This document shows positions 11,041 to 23,510 of a DNA stretch of 64,000 nucleotides, piece after piece. The number at the start of each line of letters is the position of its first letter. Position 1 is the first letter of the stretch. The notes under the pieces were generated by a model that was not told the origin of the DNA, did not search any database, and worked only from the letters and a program-made list of their open reading frames with translations. The position numbers and the translations under genes were made by a program. Source of the stretch: Lingula anatina (taxonomy: Eukaryota; Brachiopoda; Lingulata; Lingulida; Lingulidae); NCBI RefSeq assembly GCF_001039355.2, contig NW_019775958.1, forward strand, positions 79,117 through 143,116, given 5' to 3'.

Positions 11041-14000
11041 TCATGCAATCATAGCAGTATCCTCTGCCATGCCCTGATGATCTACTGCAATTTGCTCTCC
11101 ATTCATCTGATACCTTACATCAGGTATTGCCATATCACAGAACAGTTTTGGGGCTTTAACCCTAAAGTTCCTGAAGTCGAACATAAAGGTAAGGAAGAAT
11201 CCCAGTAGGCCCATTGCCATTACCCACTCAGATGATGTGCTTATCACATGTACATCATATCCCTGAAAAAATAAGAAGGCATTTTATTTCCTTATATATA
11301 GATATATGTACCTTTCAACTAATGAAACACTACTGAAGGTTCCGAAAGATGTCAGTGACCCCCACGATATTTATCATCAGCCATGTGTATGCATTTAAAT
11401 GATACGAGATTGAAGAGAGTACTTTGGCCCAATTTTAGAAAGTGTTTACAGTTTTGTACTGAAATCAACATGCTATTGCTATTTATTTTTTATGCTCAAG
11501 TTTGAGGTTTTGTAGAATTTTTAGTCTGGGTTCCCATACCTTTAATGATTTAAAAGGATTGATCCATCAGCTTACCTGTCTGGCACATATACTGAAGCTG
11601 CTAATTATAAACGATAGTCAATTACCCCCTAGCAGCTTCAGTAGGCGTGACAGACATTTCACCTGCTTAAGTTAATTGCAATTAAGCAAGAATACCTATG
11701 GAGATAGACTGATCCACAGTCAATACGATAGGGTCTGAGAATGGACCCTTAGTAAGTCAAAAACTTAGAAAATGAAGGTGCAAATTTATTTTCCAGATTA
11801 ATGCATTCATATGTCAGGAAAATACAGGTATTTTTTATAAAATGTAAGACACAACCTCAATAGTAACAGGAGCCTGACCAGCAGTGGTTTTACAAAGATA
11901 ATCAGCCTGTAGACTAAGACCCCATTCCCAGAGATCAGATTGATCTACTTTAGATCGACCTAACTCCCTGTGGGTTCTCGCTAAATAGCTGTCAGCCGAG
12001 CAGGCACGAAAGTTTTAAAATTACCCCCTTACAGCTTGTAGTAGGCGGGACAGACATTTAAGCCGGATTATCTGACAGTTATCTAGTGAGACTCCCCGCG
12101 GGGATAGATCGATCTAAAAGCTCTGGGAATACGCCCTAAAATTGCACACATGCAGTTGGCTTACTGTCACCCAAGCAGCCAAGAGAGAACAAAGAAAGAG
12201 AATTTAATCTAGAATTCACCAGAACATATTATGTAAATTAAATCAGTTAATGTATCAGTAAATATATTTTACTTTTATGACATACTAATTATATGCCTTT
12301 TAATAACTGCTACTTCAAATTTAAATGATGGAGGTAAACTTTTCAAAACAGCCTAGATACTTACTGGGATATCAGGAGACCACATATTTTTGTCTGATCC
12401 TGAAAACTGAGGAAGGGATAGTACTCCTGCAACAAACACTGTGAAGCTCTGTTAAGGAAATTTGCAAAATTGAAAAAAAAATTATCTCAAAGCCTGCAGC
12501 TTTACTTGGGGGGGGGGGGGTATTTTTACATGTAACCTTTTATTCACATGAAAATTATTCTTAAGTTATCAACTCACAAGGATACTTAATATCATAAATA
12601 ATAGTGTGACGAGAGTGAGAATGCATCTCACATGACACAACCATCTTGGGTTAATAAGCGGACAAAGCTTATATGATAGTACTGTGTGAAGCCCACAGAA
12701 AGAAAGGCCACATCCAAAAGTCATCAGTGCCCCAAACATGTGAACATTATAGGCAGAACTCTCCTGAAATGTTTGAATAACAAAAGGTTACAAAGTTTTA
12801 ACAATGCCCACTACGTATATGTACCTAGAGCTGATCATACATGATTATATATTACCTTAGACAGTTTAGTTGACAGATAAACCATTTCCCAAACTATAAC
12901 AGCAAATAAACATCCATTACCAGCCATAAGGACAAGACATAAAAGCATTTATATTATACATTACCTGAAAGTTAGCCACCATAGTAACTCCAAATGCAGC
13001 TATAAGACCTGTGATGAACGCTACAAGGTTAACTCTCATTAAAATAATACTCAGCTCTGGCCTCCCGTATAAAAGTTTTAGTTGTTTGAAGCGTAAGTAC
13101 ACAATCAGCCCAACTGCAATATAAATTAATAAAAATACATTTTTAATCTTTTCATAGCAACTGTTTGTGACAAACATTTCTAAATGTTATGTGAAACTAT
13201 CAATCTTTTTCAAAATCTTAACATTTAAAAGATAAAAGTAAAAGAATTGTTGATAAATACTGCAAAATCAAGTAAACTTAACTTATTGCCCAATTTCAAA
13301 TTACTTTATTTATTCAAAATACTGTTTCCATATAAATTTCTTTGTTCATTGTTTTGTCAGTAATCTAACACCATATACATGTATTACTCTTAAAAGATTG
13401 TGTCTGATTCTAACTTTCAATTTTTTCAACCTTTATAGTTGAAATGTTTTAAACACTGCACATGAAAGCATTATCATGGTTGACAATGCAAAAAATTCAC
13501 TCCTGTGCCTATAACTGTTTTAACAAACATATTATTCAGAATCAAGCCTGTGTTCATTGTAAAATATTCACCCACAATTTACCTAAGACAGCACAAAGAT
13601 TGAGCAGTTGACCAAAAATGCAACTCTCTGGTGCTTTGGACCCTGTGTCACTAAAAGCAAAAGAACATATGTTATTACAACATTGACAAATATGGTCTTG
13701 CATATTAAAACTAGCCAAGGGTGCATGGCTCCAGTATGATTATCTTTCTTCATTTCAAAACTACATTATTTGCCGCAAATGTCAATGTTCATTTAAGTGA
13801 CATATATGTACCAATTTCTTATATGACTCAAGTAAAGTCCACATAAAGGATAAACCAAATTAATCATTTGTTCAGTCCAAATTTATTTTTAAAATTCAAG
13901 CTGCACCTTTTTCAAATTTCTGGTCCCAAACATGACACATTTACCTCTCCCTCCATTTTGTAAAAGTCTACCAAATGATGTTATATGTGACACATTACTG

Positions 14001-15179
14001 CATCATGTGCAACAACATAATTATTCAAATGAGGGTTGGCAAAAATGACCAATGGTTATATATACGTAAAAAGAAAAAAGGAAAAAAACATCTATTCAAA
14101 TATTATTTTTGGGATATAGGCAGTGATACCCTTTGGCATTTCTTTCAGTCATGCCACAGGAAACTATATGGTGGCATTTGTTCAGGTTTAGTGGAAATGT
14201 TTTGACATGTTAACTTGTTTCAAATGCATCATAAAGCCAGGCCTGGTTGTACGTGTCACTTCTGCATAAAGACATCAATACACACACATATTACTAGCAT
14301 GCAAATACAAAATATGTCATATCAGTGATAAAAACTAGAGACACAAAATTAAGCACTAGGTCACAATAAATCTACAGATCACAATGACATTAATTTCACA
14401 TCAAAGTCGCACAATGTTCATGTATTATGACAAGCTTATTAACTGTTTATTGTGTACCATTTACAAAAATAAAAAAATTGTTATTTTGTGTACTGATTTT
14501 AAAAACTCCTGAAACCAGAAAACAATCCATCTAAATCATGACTTTAATAATCCAGTGTACAGAAATCTTTAAAAAATATCTGGACTCTGAACTAAATTAA
14601 ATGGCTCTTAGTATCTTTAAACCAACTCTGTCATAAACTTCAGCCTCCCCTTCACAGCAATAATTACCAAAAAAACATACCTTATATATGGGAATGCTGG
14701 ATAGACATGGTTATTCAAGACAGCTACCACATACCTAGGAATGAAAAAAAAAAAGCTGACCAACATAAAACAAGAGGGTCACTACAATACATCTAACAAG
14801 CTAAAACTCTAGTGTAATCTATACTATACTATACTATACTATACTATACTATACTATACTATACTATACTATACTATACTATACTATACTATACTATACT
14901 ATACTATACTATACTATACTATACTATACTATACTATACTATACTATACTATACTATACTACCTTATGTTTTATGTTGAGCAAACGATGGCAATAATACT
15001 TTAATATGTTGAAAATGAATTTCACAATTTACATCACTTTCTTAGTAAAGGCAAACTAGTTTTACTTACGAAACCACAAATGTGACTGGCATGATAATAA
15101 AGAGAGCAAGTGGCAATAAATGCCATCTGGACTTTCTAACAAGAACAGTTCTGTTGACTCCATTGTCCGGACTTTCCAT
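11041..15179 (-). CDS. DRAM-family autophagy/lysosomal membrane protein
   Basis: A six-pass membrane protein of the DRAM/TMEM150 (Frag1/DRAM/Sfk1) family; DRAM1/2 act at lysosomes in autophagy. Exons in order: 15070-15179, 14681-14734, 13583-13650, 12965-13113, 12578-12763, 12365-12448, 11041-11262. All phases agree and give 290 residues, near the 240-270 of vertebrate DRAMs. The first helix is LLPLALFIIMPVTFVVSYVV. A luminal stretch YPAFPYISDTGSKAPESCIF, helices around LVAFITGLIAAFGVTMVANFQ, and C-terminal SEWVMAMGLLGFFLTFMFDF follow, all typical of the family. The sequence resembles DRAM2 more than TMEM150, but I cannot choose between DRAM1 and DRAM2. The exon holding the ATG begins at 15190, so 5' noncoding exons lie upstream, possibly one ending near 16685. 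Confidence 0.88.
11529..11749. mobile_element. MITE family B-related copy (DRAM-like intron)
   Basis: The ends resemble GGTTCCCAT...GATTGATCC and its inverse GACTGATCC..GAGAATGGACCC. The core has inverted arms CTGAAGCTGCTA / TAGCAGCTTCAG around ACGATAGTCAATTACCCCC. The same core occurs at 58660-58710. Inverted arms and dispersed copies indicate a non-autonomous element. Confidence 0.6.
11919..12136. mobile_element. MITE family B, copy 2
   Basis: It starts CCCCATTCCCAGAGATCAGA and ends TAGATCGATCTAAAAGCTCT followed by GGGAAT. It is an inverted-orientation homologue of 9120-9311, about 215 bp, lying in a DRAM-like intron. Confidence 0.75.
14819..14961. repeat. (ACTAT)n pentanucleotide microsatellite
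   Basis: About 28 perfect 5-bp units in the DRAM-like intron between coding exons 1 and 2, about 85 bp upstream of the second exon's acceptor side. Confidence 0.98.
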
Positions 15180-15594
15180 TTTTCTATTCCTGTAAGTTTA
15201 AACCAAAAATGTTTTAGCACAAAATTATAAGGTCAGAATAAAAAATGATAATATCAAGTAAAACCTGAGACTCAGTACATACACATGTATGTCTGTCATG
15301 TACATGTGTCATGCCAAAAAAGGCACATCTGGTGATTAACAAGAGTAAAAAGCAGCTCATTTTGAGTTTGTTCAGCAAAGTTTTATATCAAAACATGTTT
15401 AAATAATGTAAATGAATTCAGAAAAACAATAATGGGGTGGCAAAACAAGTGGGTGTCAAAAGAATGAATTAAATGTTATAATTGCCATGGTCATGCAATA
15501 ATAGCCCATTCCACACTGGAAAAAAATTCATCAAAATTATATTTCCTAAGTCATCATCTTTCTCAAAATTGTGTTTTGAACTTTGAATTATTAC

Positions 15595-15636
15595 TTTTGT
15601 GTCTAGTTTTAAGTAAACTTAAAACTAGACACAAAA
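15595..15636. repeat. Perfect 20-bp-arm palindrome
   Basis: The arm TTTTGTGTCTAGTTTTAAGT is followed by 2 bp and its exact reverse complement. Immediately after, GTCTAGTTTAGTTTACT occurs twice in tandem (15639-15672). Confidence 0.95.
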
Positions 15637-15705
15637 GCGTCTAGTTTAGTTTACTGTCTAGTTTAGTTTACTTCACATTTCTAAGGTTACATAGCTGTTG
15701 AAACC

Positions 15706-15842
15706 CACTCTGAGCTTCAGAGATTGCTTGAAACTTATAACTCTACCATATATCATACCCTTGCCATTTCAAGTTACTTGAAACAGCAAGGGTATGATAT
15801 AATCTAAAATTAAGTTTCAAGTTACCTCTGAAGCTCAGGGTG
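15706..15842. repeat. Foldback element with a 137 bp hairpin
   Basis: The outer arms CACTCTGAGCTTCAGAG and CTCTGAAGCTCAGGGTG pair with one mismatch. The inner arms TATCATACCCTTGC and GCAAGGGTATGATA pair exactly around a loop rich in TTCAAG/CTTGAA. It lies upstream of the first coding exon of the DRAM-like gene. It may be a small foldback transposon. Confidence 0.8.
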
Positions 15843-17977
15843 ATCGAACCATATGCTTCCTCAGCCAATAATCTAGCACATATTTTGGCAGCCATGTGTA
15901 AAACTAACTCAACCCATTGACCTCAGAGACCTCAATGAAATACATTTTTCATAAACATAAAAACGAGGGTAAAAGAATTGTCCAAAAGATTTTAAGTGGC
16001 CACACCTGCATACAGTACATGTACTGTATGTCTGTAAGTTATGTAAACTATATTGTATTAGGTAAATGCCATTCATACTAGGGATGTATCATATTACAAC
16101 AACAGATTTACAGACATGTATCACAATAGACCAGAATATGACACACTGATGTGGTTACAACACCAAAATCAAAGGTATGTCAGGTATGATGTTAATTGTG
16201 ACAGGTACATATACATGTATGTATACCAATTTAACATAAGTACTGCTGCTCGTACCAGTACTCGTTGTCTGAATAACGTAACCATGTCCAGATACACGAT
16301 TGTAATTTTATACATATGCAACTGTACACACACACCACTGATATATGCACATGTACTAGTACAAAGTAAACTATATATTATATCAATAATATTATATGAC
16401 TATATACTTCAAAAGAACACTTATTACTTACCCTAACATCCGCCCTCGCACTTAATTTTTTTTACCAACCGGGATATTACACTAGACATTTTGGGACAAT
16501 TTTATTCATTTAACTTTCGAGACGAAGAGAAAAGGCACCCACATTTGTACTGATCACCGTGCAAGTCTCTGCCCAGTAGTGATGACAGAAACGAAAAAAT
16601 ATTTAATATTATGCACTAATATAATGCACTTCAAAATTATTTCCAGTTTCATCTTTGGATTATTGGTTTATTTCTTCCACTTACCCTAACCATCAAACAA
16701 AGAATTATGACTCCTTGTGTCAACTAAGCAGGAAGGAGTTAGGTGACTGAAGTAACGTCAGTCCACACCAAACTCAGCACCTGTCTGGATTGAGAGTATT
16801 CAGGTCAAGGTCGCGACCCAGAAAATATTTCATTTCAAGACGCGTCTTATGGTTTTGTGAATGTTGTTTTTTTTTCTTTTTTTTCAGACTGTGGTTGTCT
16901 TTTTTATTGGGTATGTATATTAAAAAGTAAATAAATAAAACGTTCTTCTTTGATATTCACCCTGTAAGTTGTACGTGTAGACTAAGAAAATAATGCACTG
17001 GCAAGTCCTAGTATGTAACCTAAAAATTGTTAAGAAGTTAACACATGTACTAGTACAGCAAATTGATTTTTTTTAAGTGAAAATTTATTGGGAACATACA
17101 ATGTGTTAGTACATGTACACATATATTTGAGAAGCTTACTGGTACCTGTCACTGCAGAAAGCATGTTTCATTCCTCATCTGCACAGCAGACCCCAACATA
17201 CTGTACAGTACAAATTTACACGTATTGGGGGGTATATATTTCTAAATACTTTTACTTTTGGCATATATCATTCAACTTTTGTTTTCCATCCCGTTTGAGC
17301 CCAATGCCTTTGATCTTCTTTAATACCGTAAGCACCACTGATAAAAGAATTCATCTTGACCTGTAATTCTCAAAAGTTTTCTTCAATGTTTTGTAAGATC
17401 ATGAACGCATGATAGCACTTGTACATACAGACAATCTTTATCTAGAAATGTGTAACATACTTACAAAAACAACACATTTGCATAGACACATTTTTTACTT
17501 TTAACAGAATTATCTATACTAAAAAATGCAGTTTTTCTACTTATACAACTGCTAACCATTTGGGTACACATACACATGTAGACTTTGTTCACACAAGAGT
17601 AAAAAATATGTGCTAAGAATATATAATTAAAAAATGTCAATATATTTTTAGCAATACCCCTTTTTATATTTAAGATAAAGGTTGGCATGCTGATATCTTA
17701 CTTTGCAATTAATCAGTGTAATGCTGCTAACTTAAAATTCAAATCATTTCCTTCTTGTCCCATAAGAAAAATATTTTGTTGTCGGGAGTATGTGCTTACA
17801 CAACTATTGTCAAAACATCATCTAATTAGTTATTTAAAGAGAATGTTGTAATATTAATATATATTGATTGTATCTCTTTTTACCATTTATGTATTTTCAT
17901 TTGTTTTTAAATTGCATATGCTCTGATAACATATGTGTTTGTTTGACTGTACAACTTGAGAAAGTACAATAATGTAG
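15843..17977. other. Upstream of DRAM-like gene, 3' of TMEM237
   Basis: No coding gene recognised. Donor-like TTAGG|GTAAGT motifs on the minus strand near 16431 and 16685 could end alternative 5' noncoding exons of the DRAM-like gene, with a promoter near 16700-16860. The remainder is AT-rich sequence adjoining the TMEM237 3' end. Confidence 0.4.
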
Positions 17978-18741
17978 CTATGTACGAGAACTCTGAACAT
18001 TGGTTAATTCCACTGGCTCTCCCATAATGTTTTCAGCTGATTCCAAATTTTTCACCAGTCTATCAGTTCCAGGTCTAATAGATATGACAAGCCATCCTAA
18101 TATGGCAAATAATCCTCTCAAAAGATTTATTATCTTCCATGTGTCAATGTTAACTTGTCTTTCCTAAAAACAATTAAAAGTAAAATTATGTTAAGAAATA
18201 ACTTAACTTCAGTTTTAATGATCAAGTAAGTTTTTAAAAATATTTCCTTTTTACACACTAAGTCCATCTAGGTTTGAAAAACTCTCCAAAAAGGGTCTGT
18301 CTTGAAAGAATTGTAGCTACAAAAATAAAATACACATTGTTTATGCACTGTGTTTAGAAATGTCATTTAGATTGGCAAACTGTAAGAAACTAGAACTAAT
18401 GTGTTATGTTATCAGTGCCCTTTATTACCACTTAGTTGAAGAGGAAATGTGAGAGAGTTTTTCCAGCAACCTGATACACATACACATACACACCCTGCGA
18501 AAAAATGTCTCATTTTACATTCAGTTACGGTTCTCAATCTATTCTTGAACATTTGGTGTATTTTTTACAGTTCTGATGTTGTTATGTAATGAATGTAACA
18601 TTTCGAGAACTGTTTTTGGGAAGTCCTTCAGAATGTCCTAGAACAGATTGAGAACATTTTTCATTAAAAGAGAAAAATATTATGTTCTAGGACAGATTGA
18701 GAACTGTAAGTGAATGTTAAATGAGACAAATGTTCGCAGGG

Positions 18742-18790
<49 letters not shown>

Positions 18791-21700
18791 TGCATGCAGG
18801 GGCAGATCCAGGATTATTTGAGCCGGGGGGGGGGGGTCTGCGGATGCGGATGTGAAGCCTTGGCTTCAAATCTTTATCCCATTCTTAATTAAACAATTTG
18901 TTCTGGTCTTTTCCTGTATTGTTCAGGCTGTAATGTCTTCCTGATGTATATTGACATCAGGTACTTTTATTTAAGGGTTTTCACTGATATTAGCAAAACT
19001 GGGAAAAACAAATATCTTTGCAGAATCTGTAGGGAGAAAATATGAATTTGGGGCAGTTTCAAACATGGTAAGTATTCCTTTAAGGTTCAATTTTTAAAAT
19101 TTTTTTTTCTGAAAAAGAATGATTTGTTCCGTTTCCTGTAATGTTTAGACTGTAATGTTTTCCTGATCATTTCATTGCTTTTAGCATATGTAGACATAAA
19201 ATATGACTTTTGGCAGTTTCAAACATGGCTGATATACCTTTACACTTCAATTATAATATTTTTTCTTAAAAAAGCTTTTGCAAGCCTATGAAGGTGAGAG
19301 CCAAACCAAACTTTACATAAATGATGTTCAATTATAGATCCTTTGGCAGAAGATGGACAGAAAATATTTTATCTACAAGTAGAAAGACAGAGACAAGACT
19401 GACAAGCCAATTTCTGCAACCCTCCCCTCCCTTCGTGCTCCAAACCTCAGGAAGGAGCAGGGTATTAATATCTTCATTTTCATCACAACCTGTCAAGTGA
19501 AATAACTGATTATACCTCCTGGTTATCCCAAAGAGATGACTTGAGCCCATACAGTCCAATTTTGTCGTCTATATTGGCTACACTGAGACTCAAGATTAAA
19601 GACAACATGTAAAACAAGATGGCAACAGCACCAGACTGGAGAGTGACTGCTCTGATGATCATCTTTCGTGTGGGATGGGCTATGTCATATCTGAAAGTAA
19701 ATGTATTTTAGTTTTCTTTTATACATACGTACGTAATGAAGTATTAAATTTTTACAAATTCAACCTTATAGTAAATGATGACAGCAAAATGCAAATATAA
19801 AACAGTTAATATTAATTTATCAAAGTAGTGGTTATTTAACAAAAGATCTAAGATAAGAGAAATTCTTAAAAGAGGAGTTATTTTAAACACCTGACACTCA
19901 ATGATGTTAATGTAATATGTATCACATTTTTCTATCAATCCACAGCTTTTTGAGACAAGAGATACATACTATTTGCATATCTTACAAAACTGTTAATTAC
20001 CACAATGTGTGCTTTATTCTTAACTCACCTGTCTAATACAGAAACTGTGCAAAGCACTAGCAGAAAATAATAAGTGCACTGGACAGGTAAGGACACAGGG
20101 TTGTAGTGATCAAGAAAGTCTGTATAACCATTCCTGTGTGAAGTCAACACAAACACTATCACAAATTGCCACAGCCCAAAGCCAGCTAAAATCCCATGAC
20201 AAAATAATGAAAATGTTTTTAACACTCTATGTGTGGCAATTCCAAACTGAATGGTTGTGTAATTTAATGGTTCTACTTCATCCTCTTTTTCTAGTTCTAG
20301 TTGTTGTTCTGCAATTCTTTTAGCCAGTTTTCCTTTATCTGTACTTTTGAAACCACCTGAAATTATTTATTTCATATAGATCATGTACTTGAAGGCCTGT
20401 GTCACATTTCCAGGTGCTGTGCTATTTTGTATTCAATTGTGTTTTGATACTCAGCCAAGACAATAAACAGATGGTGTATCAAAGTAATTGACTTAAAGAC
20501 AAACAAAGTTTTTATCAAATGTCTGTTGGACTGACAATAGTTTAAGTGCTACTTGTATAATTCCACCAATCAAAAATAGATGAATAAATGCTGACTTTGT
20601 AAACACAAGGCAAGCCACACTTACTTCTTTGTTCAATAAAAAGTTTCCCTACAGGCTGACTCCTCAACATTGGTCCTGTAGTACTCGGAAGATCTTTTAC
20701 TTCTATTTCCTCATCCTCCTCTTCACCAGATGGTTGATTTGAAGCAATAATATCATCATCAACACCAGTTAAGTCCAGATAACCTTCACCTGTAGGGTAA
20801 TTACCTTCATCATCCCGTCTGAAATGAGATTTTAAGGCAACTGTGCTTTTAATTTACTTCCTTTCAAGGCAGTGAGAAAAGTTTAATCAATATTTGTTTA
20901 TATCATTGACTTACTGAAAACTTCCTGTAATATTCAAGTTTAAAAGGGCTGCATGTCCAGACACACTTTGCCTGTAAATAATCACCTTTTAGTTCTTCGT
21001 TTCTTTTTTGTTTTCCTTGTGACTTTTTTAGTCCTCTGAGCAGTTCCTTTTCCAGAGTCTTCATTCTCCACACTGATCAGGGATGCTTGGCTGCCATTTG
21101 CTGCAGGCTATGCATACAACCATTGATGGCAAAAAAATCAATTATGCATATAAAATACCCTACTGATGACTAAATAAATTATTTTAGATAATAAAATATA
21201 AACAACTGAGATCATTATACTTTACGAAACTGACACTTTGCCACTAAAACATGATTAATCTTTAATCTAAATGAGATAAATGGTTTATCAGAATCCAAAT
21301 ATGTAGAGCTCTGTCTGTGTATACGTACCAAATTGCAAGGCTCTAGATCAATTAGGAAAATCATATATGGACCTATACGGTTATAGTACTTACTTAAAAT
21401 GTGCAATACAGAGCAATACACAAACGACTTCGCATACACAAACACAAAGTGAAATATAAAAGCGAAATATATTTCTAGATAATAATATCAATGATCCATA
21501 TGGGACCATACGCCATATTGCCAAGAAGAGGCAGGAGTGTTGAACAATGAATGGCCAACATTGGGGACGAACCTTATTGTGTCGATTTGTTTAAGTTGGA
21601 TCAACAATATTAGTTACCTAGTTATATCTTCACCTTTATATCACCCTATCTTTTAGCAAATGACCATTTCCCATCTTCTCTTGCAATCGCACTTGTTTTT

Positions 21701-22158
21701 TCTACTGTACTGCATGACCCGAAACTAGGGTGATGACTGATATAACTTTTAAAAAGCGAAAATATATAACTACTGTAAGCAATTAATGTCGTTGACGTTA
21801 ATCCAACTTAACAAATTATCAGTATTTGTTTGAATTGTTGGGTCGTCCGCCACTTAGAGCACTCAAGAAGACCCATAAGCGTATAGCTTTGACAAAAGAT
21901 GTTAACTGTAACTTTGTTCACAATATTAACCTTTTTTCGTTCACTTGTTTTTGCTGTCATATCTGGCCTCGTATTCTCTGTCTGTTTGGAAACGTTAGGA
22001 ATCTTCTTTGGTCTCGTAGTTTTACTATCATTTTGGGTTATGTCATTAGTCCTTCTTTTCTTTTTAGGCTTAGCTGCCGCACTCTTTTCCCCCGGAGCAT
22101 CAGAATTTGGGGAGAGAGGAGGTAATTTTCTCACCGAACTTTGGGTCAGGTTGCTCAT
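17978..22158 (-). CDS. TMEM237: TMEM237, ciliary transition-zone membrane protein
   Basis: A tetraspan protein of the transition zone that gates entry to cilia; human mutations cause Joubert syndrome 14. Exons: 21931-22158, 20986-21107, 20625-20818, 20029-20356, 19516-19690, 17978-18163. The phases agree and give 410 residues, close to the human length of 408. The N-terminal half is hydrophilic with basic KPKKKRR and RKTKKKRRTK clusters and an acidic segment (SGEEEDEEIEVKDL). The C-terminal half has four helices, including FCHGILAGFGLWQFVIVFVL, YYFLLVLCTVSVLDR and ILLYMLSLILSLSVANI, then IINLLRGLFAILGWLVISIR. These match the TMEM237 membrane domain. The donor of exon 1 (AAG|gttaat) is weak but fits the phase. 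The gene is head-to-head with NDUFB7, with 293 bp between start codons. Confidence 0.93.
18493..18742. mobile_element. MITE inserted in a CA-rich tract (TMEM237 intron)
   Basis: The left end CCCTGCGAA..ATGTCTCATTT, ACATTCAGTTAC, GTTCTCAATCT is mirrored by the right end, whose inverse reads CCCTGCGAACATTTGTCTCA and continues similarly for about 45 bp. CACATACACA on the left and (AC)n on the right suggest insertion into a CA repeat. It is about 250 bp and noncoding. Confidence 0.8.
18743..18786. repeat. (AC)n microsatellite
   Basis: A run of AC dinucleotides adjoins the right end of the MITE at 18493-18742. A GGGGCAGATCCAGGATT motif, resembling one end of the element at 39533, follows at 18799. 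Confidence 0.9.
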
Positions 22159-22451
22159 ATTTTATACTGGACACCGAAAGGTCGTCGATAGATGGCGATA
22201 GTCACGATGAGCTGAAGCGTGGCATTGGTGATATTAATCAAAAGCCTGTCAAGGAGAATGTATTTTACTGAATCTTTCTATTTCAACAACTTTTTTATAT
22301 ATCAAAATATGCATGATGTAATTTCTAAATCAACTGCCTCTGTCGTGAAACTTCGACAGTGCCATCTACACCTGTGGACCGAACATTACCTGACGCCATT
22401 ACTTCGGTAGCATATATACAAATTTTCCACTCTTTTGGACACTTTGAAATC
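22159..22451. promoter_or_regulatory. Divergent promoter, TMEM237 / NDUFB7
   Basis: Only 293 bp separate the two start codons, so both 5' untranslated regions and a shared promoter must fit here unless upstream exons exist. No TATA box is evident. Shared promoter function is inferred from the layout. Confidence 0.65.
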
Positions 22452-23510
22452 ATGTCAGCAGCAGGTGAAAGTCTACCCCCGAAGCCGGATTATACCAGTC
22501 CACCTTCGTTTGATCCATTATTTGGATTTCCCAAAGGACGTAAAGAAAGAGGTACAATAGTGTGTAGTTTTGTAATGATTATAATTTTCCTACTTTTTCA
22601 GTTAGGGTCTCATCCCTGAGACTTGCAAACTTAACTAGCTGGCAAATGATGTCAAATGTAAAAGCTTAATAAATTTTTCAATTAAAACGCCTTCCAACAT
22701 ATCTTTTGTTAGCCAGGGATTAAACTGTTTAAGAATTTAGATATATCTTTTTTAGTGATGATTGCTACTAAGGAACAGATGGATGCTGCTAGAGTCCCAA
22801 TGAAATACAGAGACTACTGTGCTCACAAATGGATTAATGTAGCTCAATGCAGAGTAGAAAATGGATTTCTGCAATGTACGCAAGCGGAAAATGATTATAT
22901 AAAATGCCAGTATGAGGAGTAAGTGCATTGCTGCCATAGGATTAAAATAAGCTCATGTTTAAAAAACAATCTGATTCGATTGTTTGTCTTGCATTTATGA
23001 CATTTTTTAATGGTTATATTTGAATATGTCATGTTTCATAAATTAGCATTTTCTAGGTGTGATCATGAATTTTTATCAGTTTGAAACTGTATGCTACTTT
23101 CATTTTACAGTAACACCTAGTAACAGAAGCACATAATTAAACATTGGCAGTGATACTTTCAAAAAATGTGTGATATTGCATCTGGTTTAATGAAAACATT
23201 TTCTGAATTTTTATTGTTAAATTGATTGGTCATCATTTTTAGACTGTTATTATGTAGTACTATGACTTATTCTAACAGTTTTGTTATCCATACAGTATGT
23301 CTGTCCTTTTTAAATATCTGAACTATTTAATATAGTAATTTAAATACTAGTAGAGTTGTTCATCAAATATATATTCTTTTAATTTTTTTTTTTTCAAATT
23401 TTGATTTCAGCATGATGATCAGATTCAAAGAGTATGAGAGGGAAAAAAGATTATTGGCCCGTGAGCACCGCCTTAAGTTGAAAGCAGCACAGGAAGAACA
23501 GTTGGAGTGA
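22452..23510 (+). CDS. NDUFB7: NDUFB7, mitochondrial complex I B18 subunit
   Basis: An accessory subunit of NADH:ubiquinone oxidoreductase on the intermembrane-space side. Exons 22452-22551, 22756-22918 and 23411-23510 join in phase to encode 120 residues; human NDUFB7 has 137. The N-terminus includes FDPLFGFPKGRKER, matching the family's FPERKER-type stretch. A twin CX9C motif is complete (CAHKWINVAQC and CTQAENDYIKC), as needed for oxidative folding by CHCHD4/MIA40. The C-terminus MMIRFKEYEREKRLLAREH is typical and charged. The start is the only ATG upstream in frame. The tail after the helix is shorter than in human. Confidence 0.96.
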
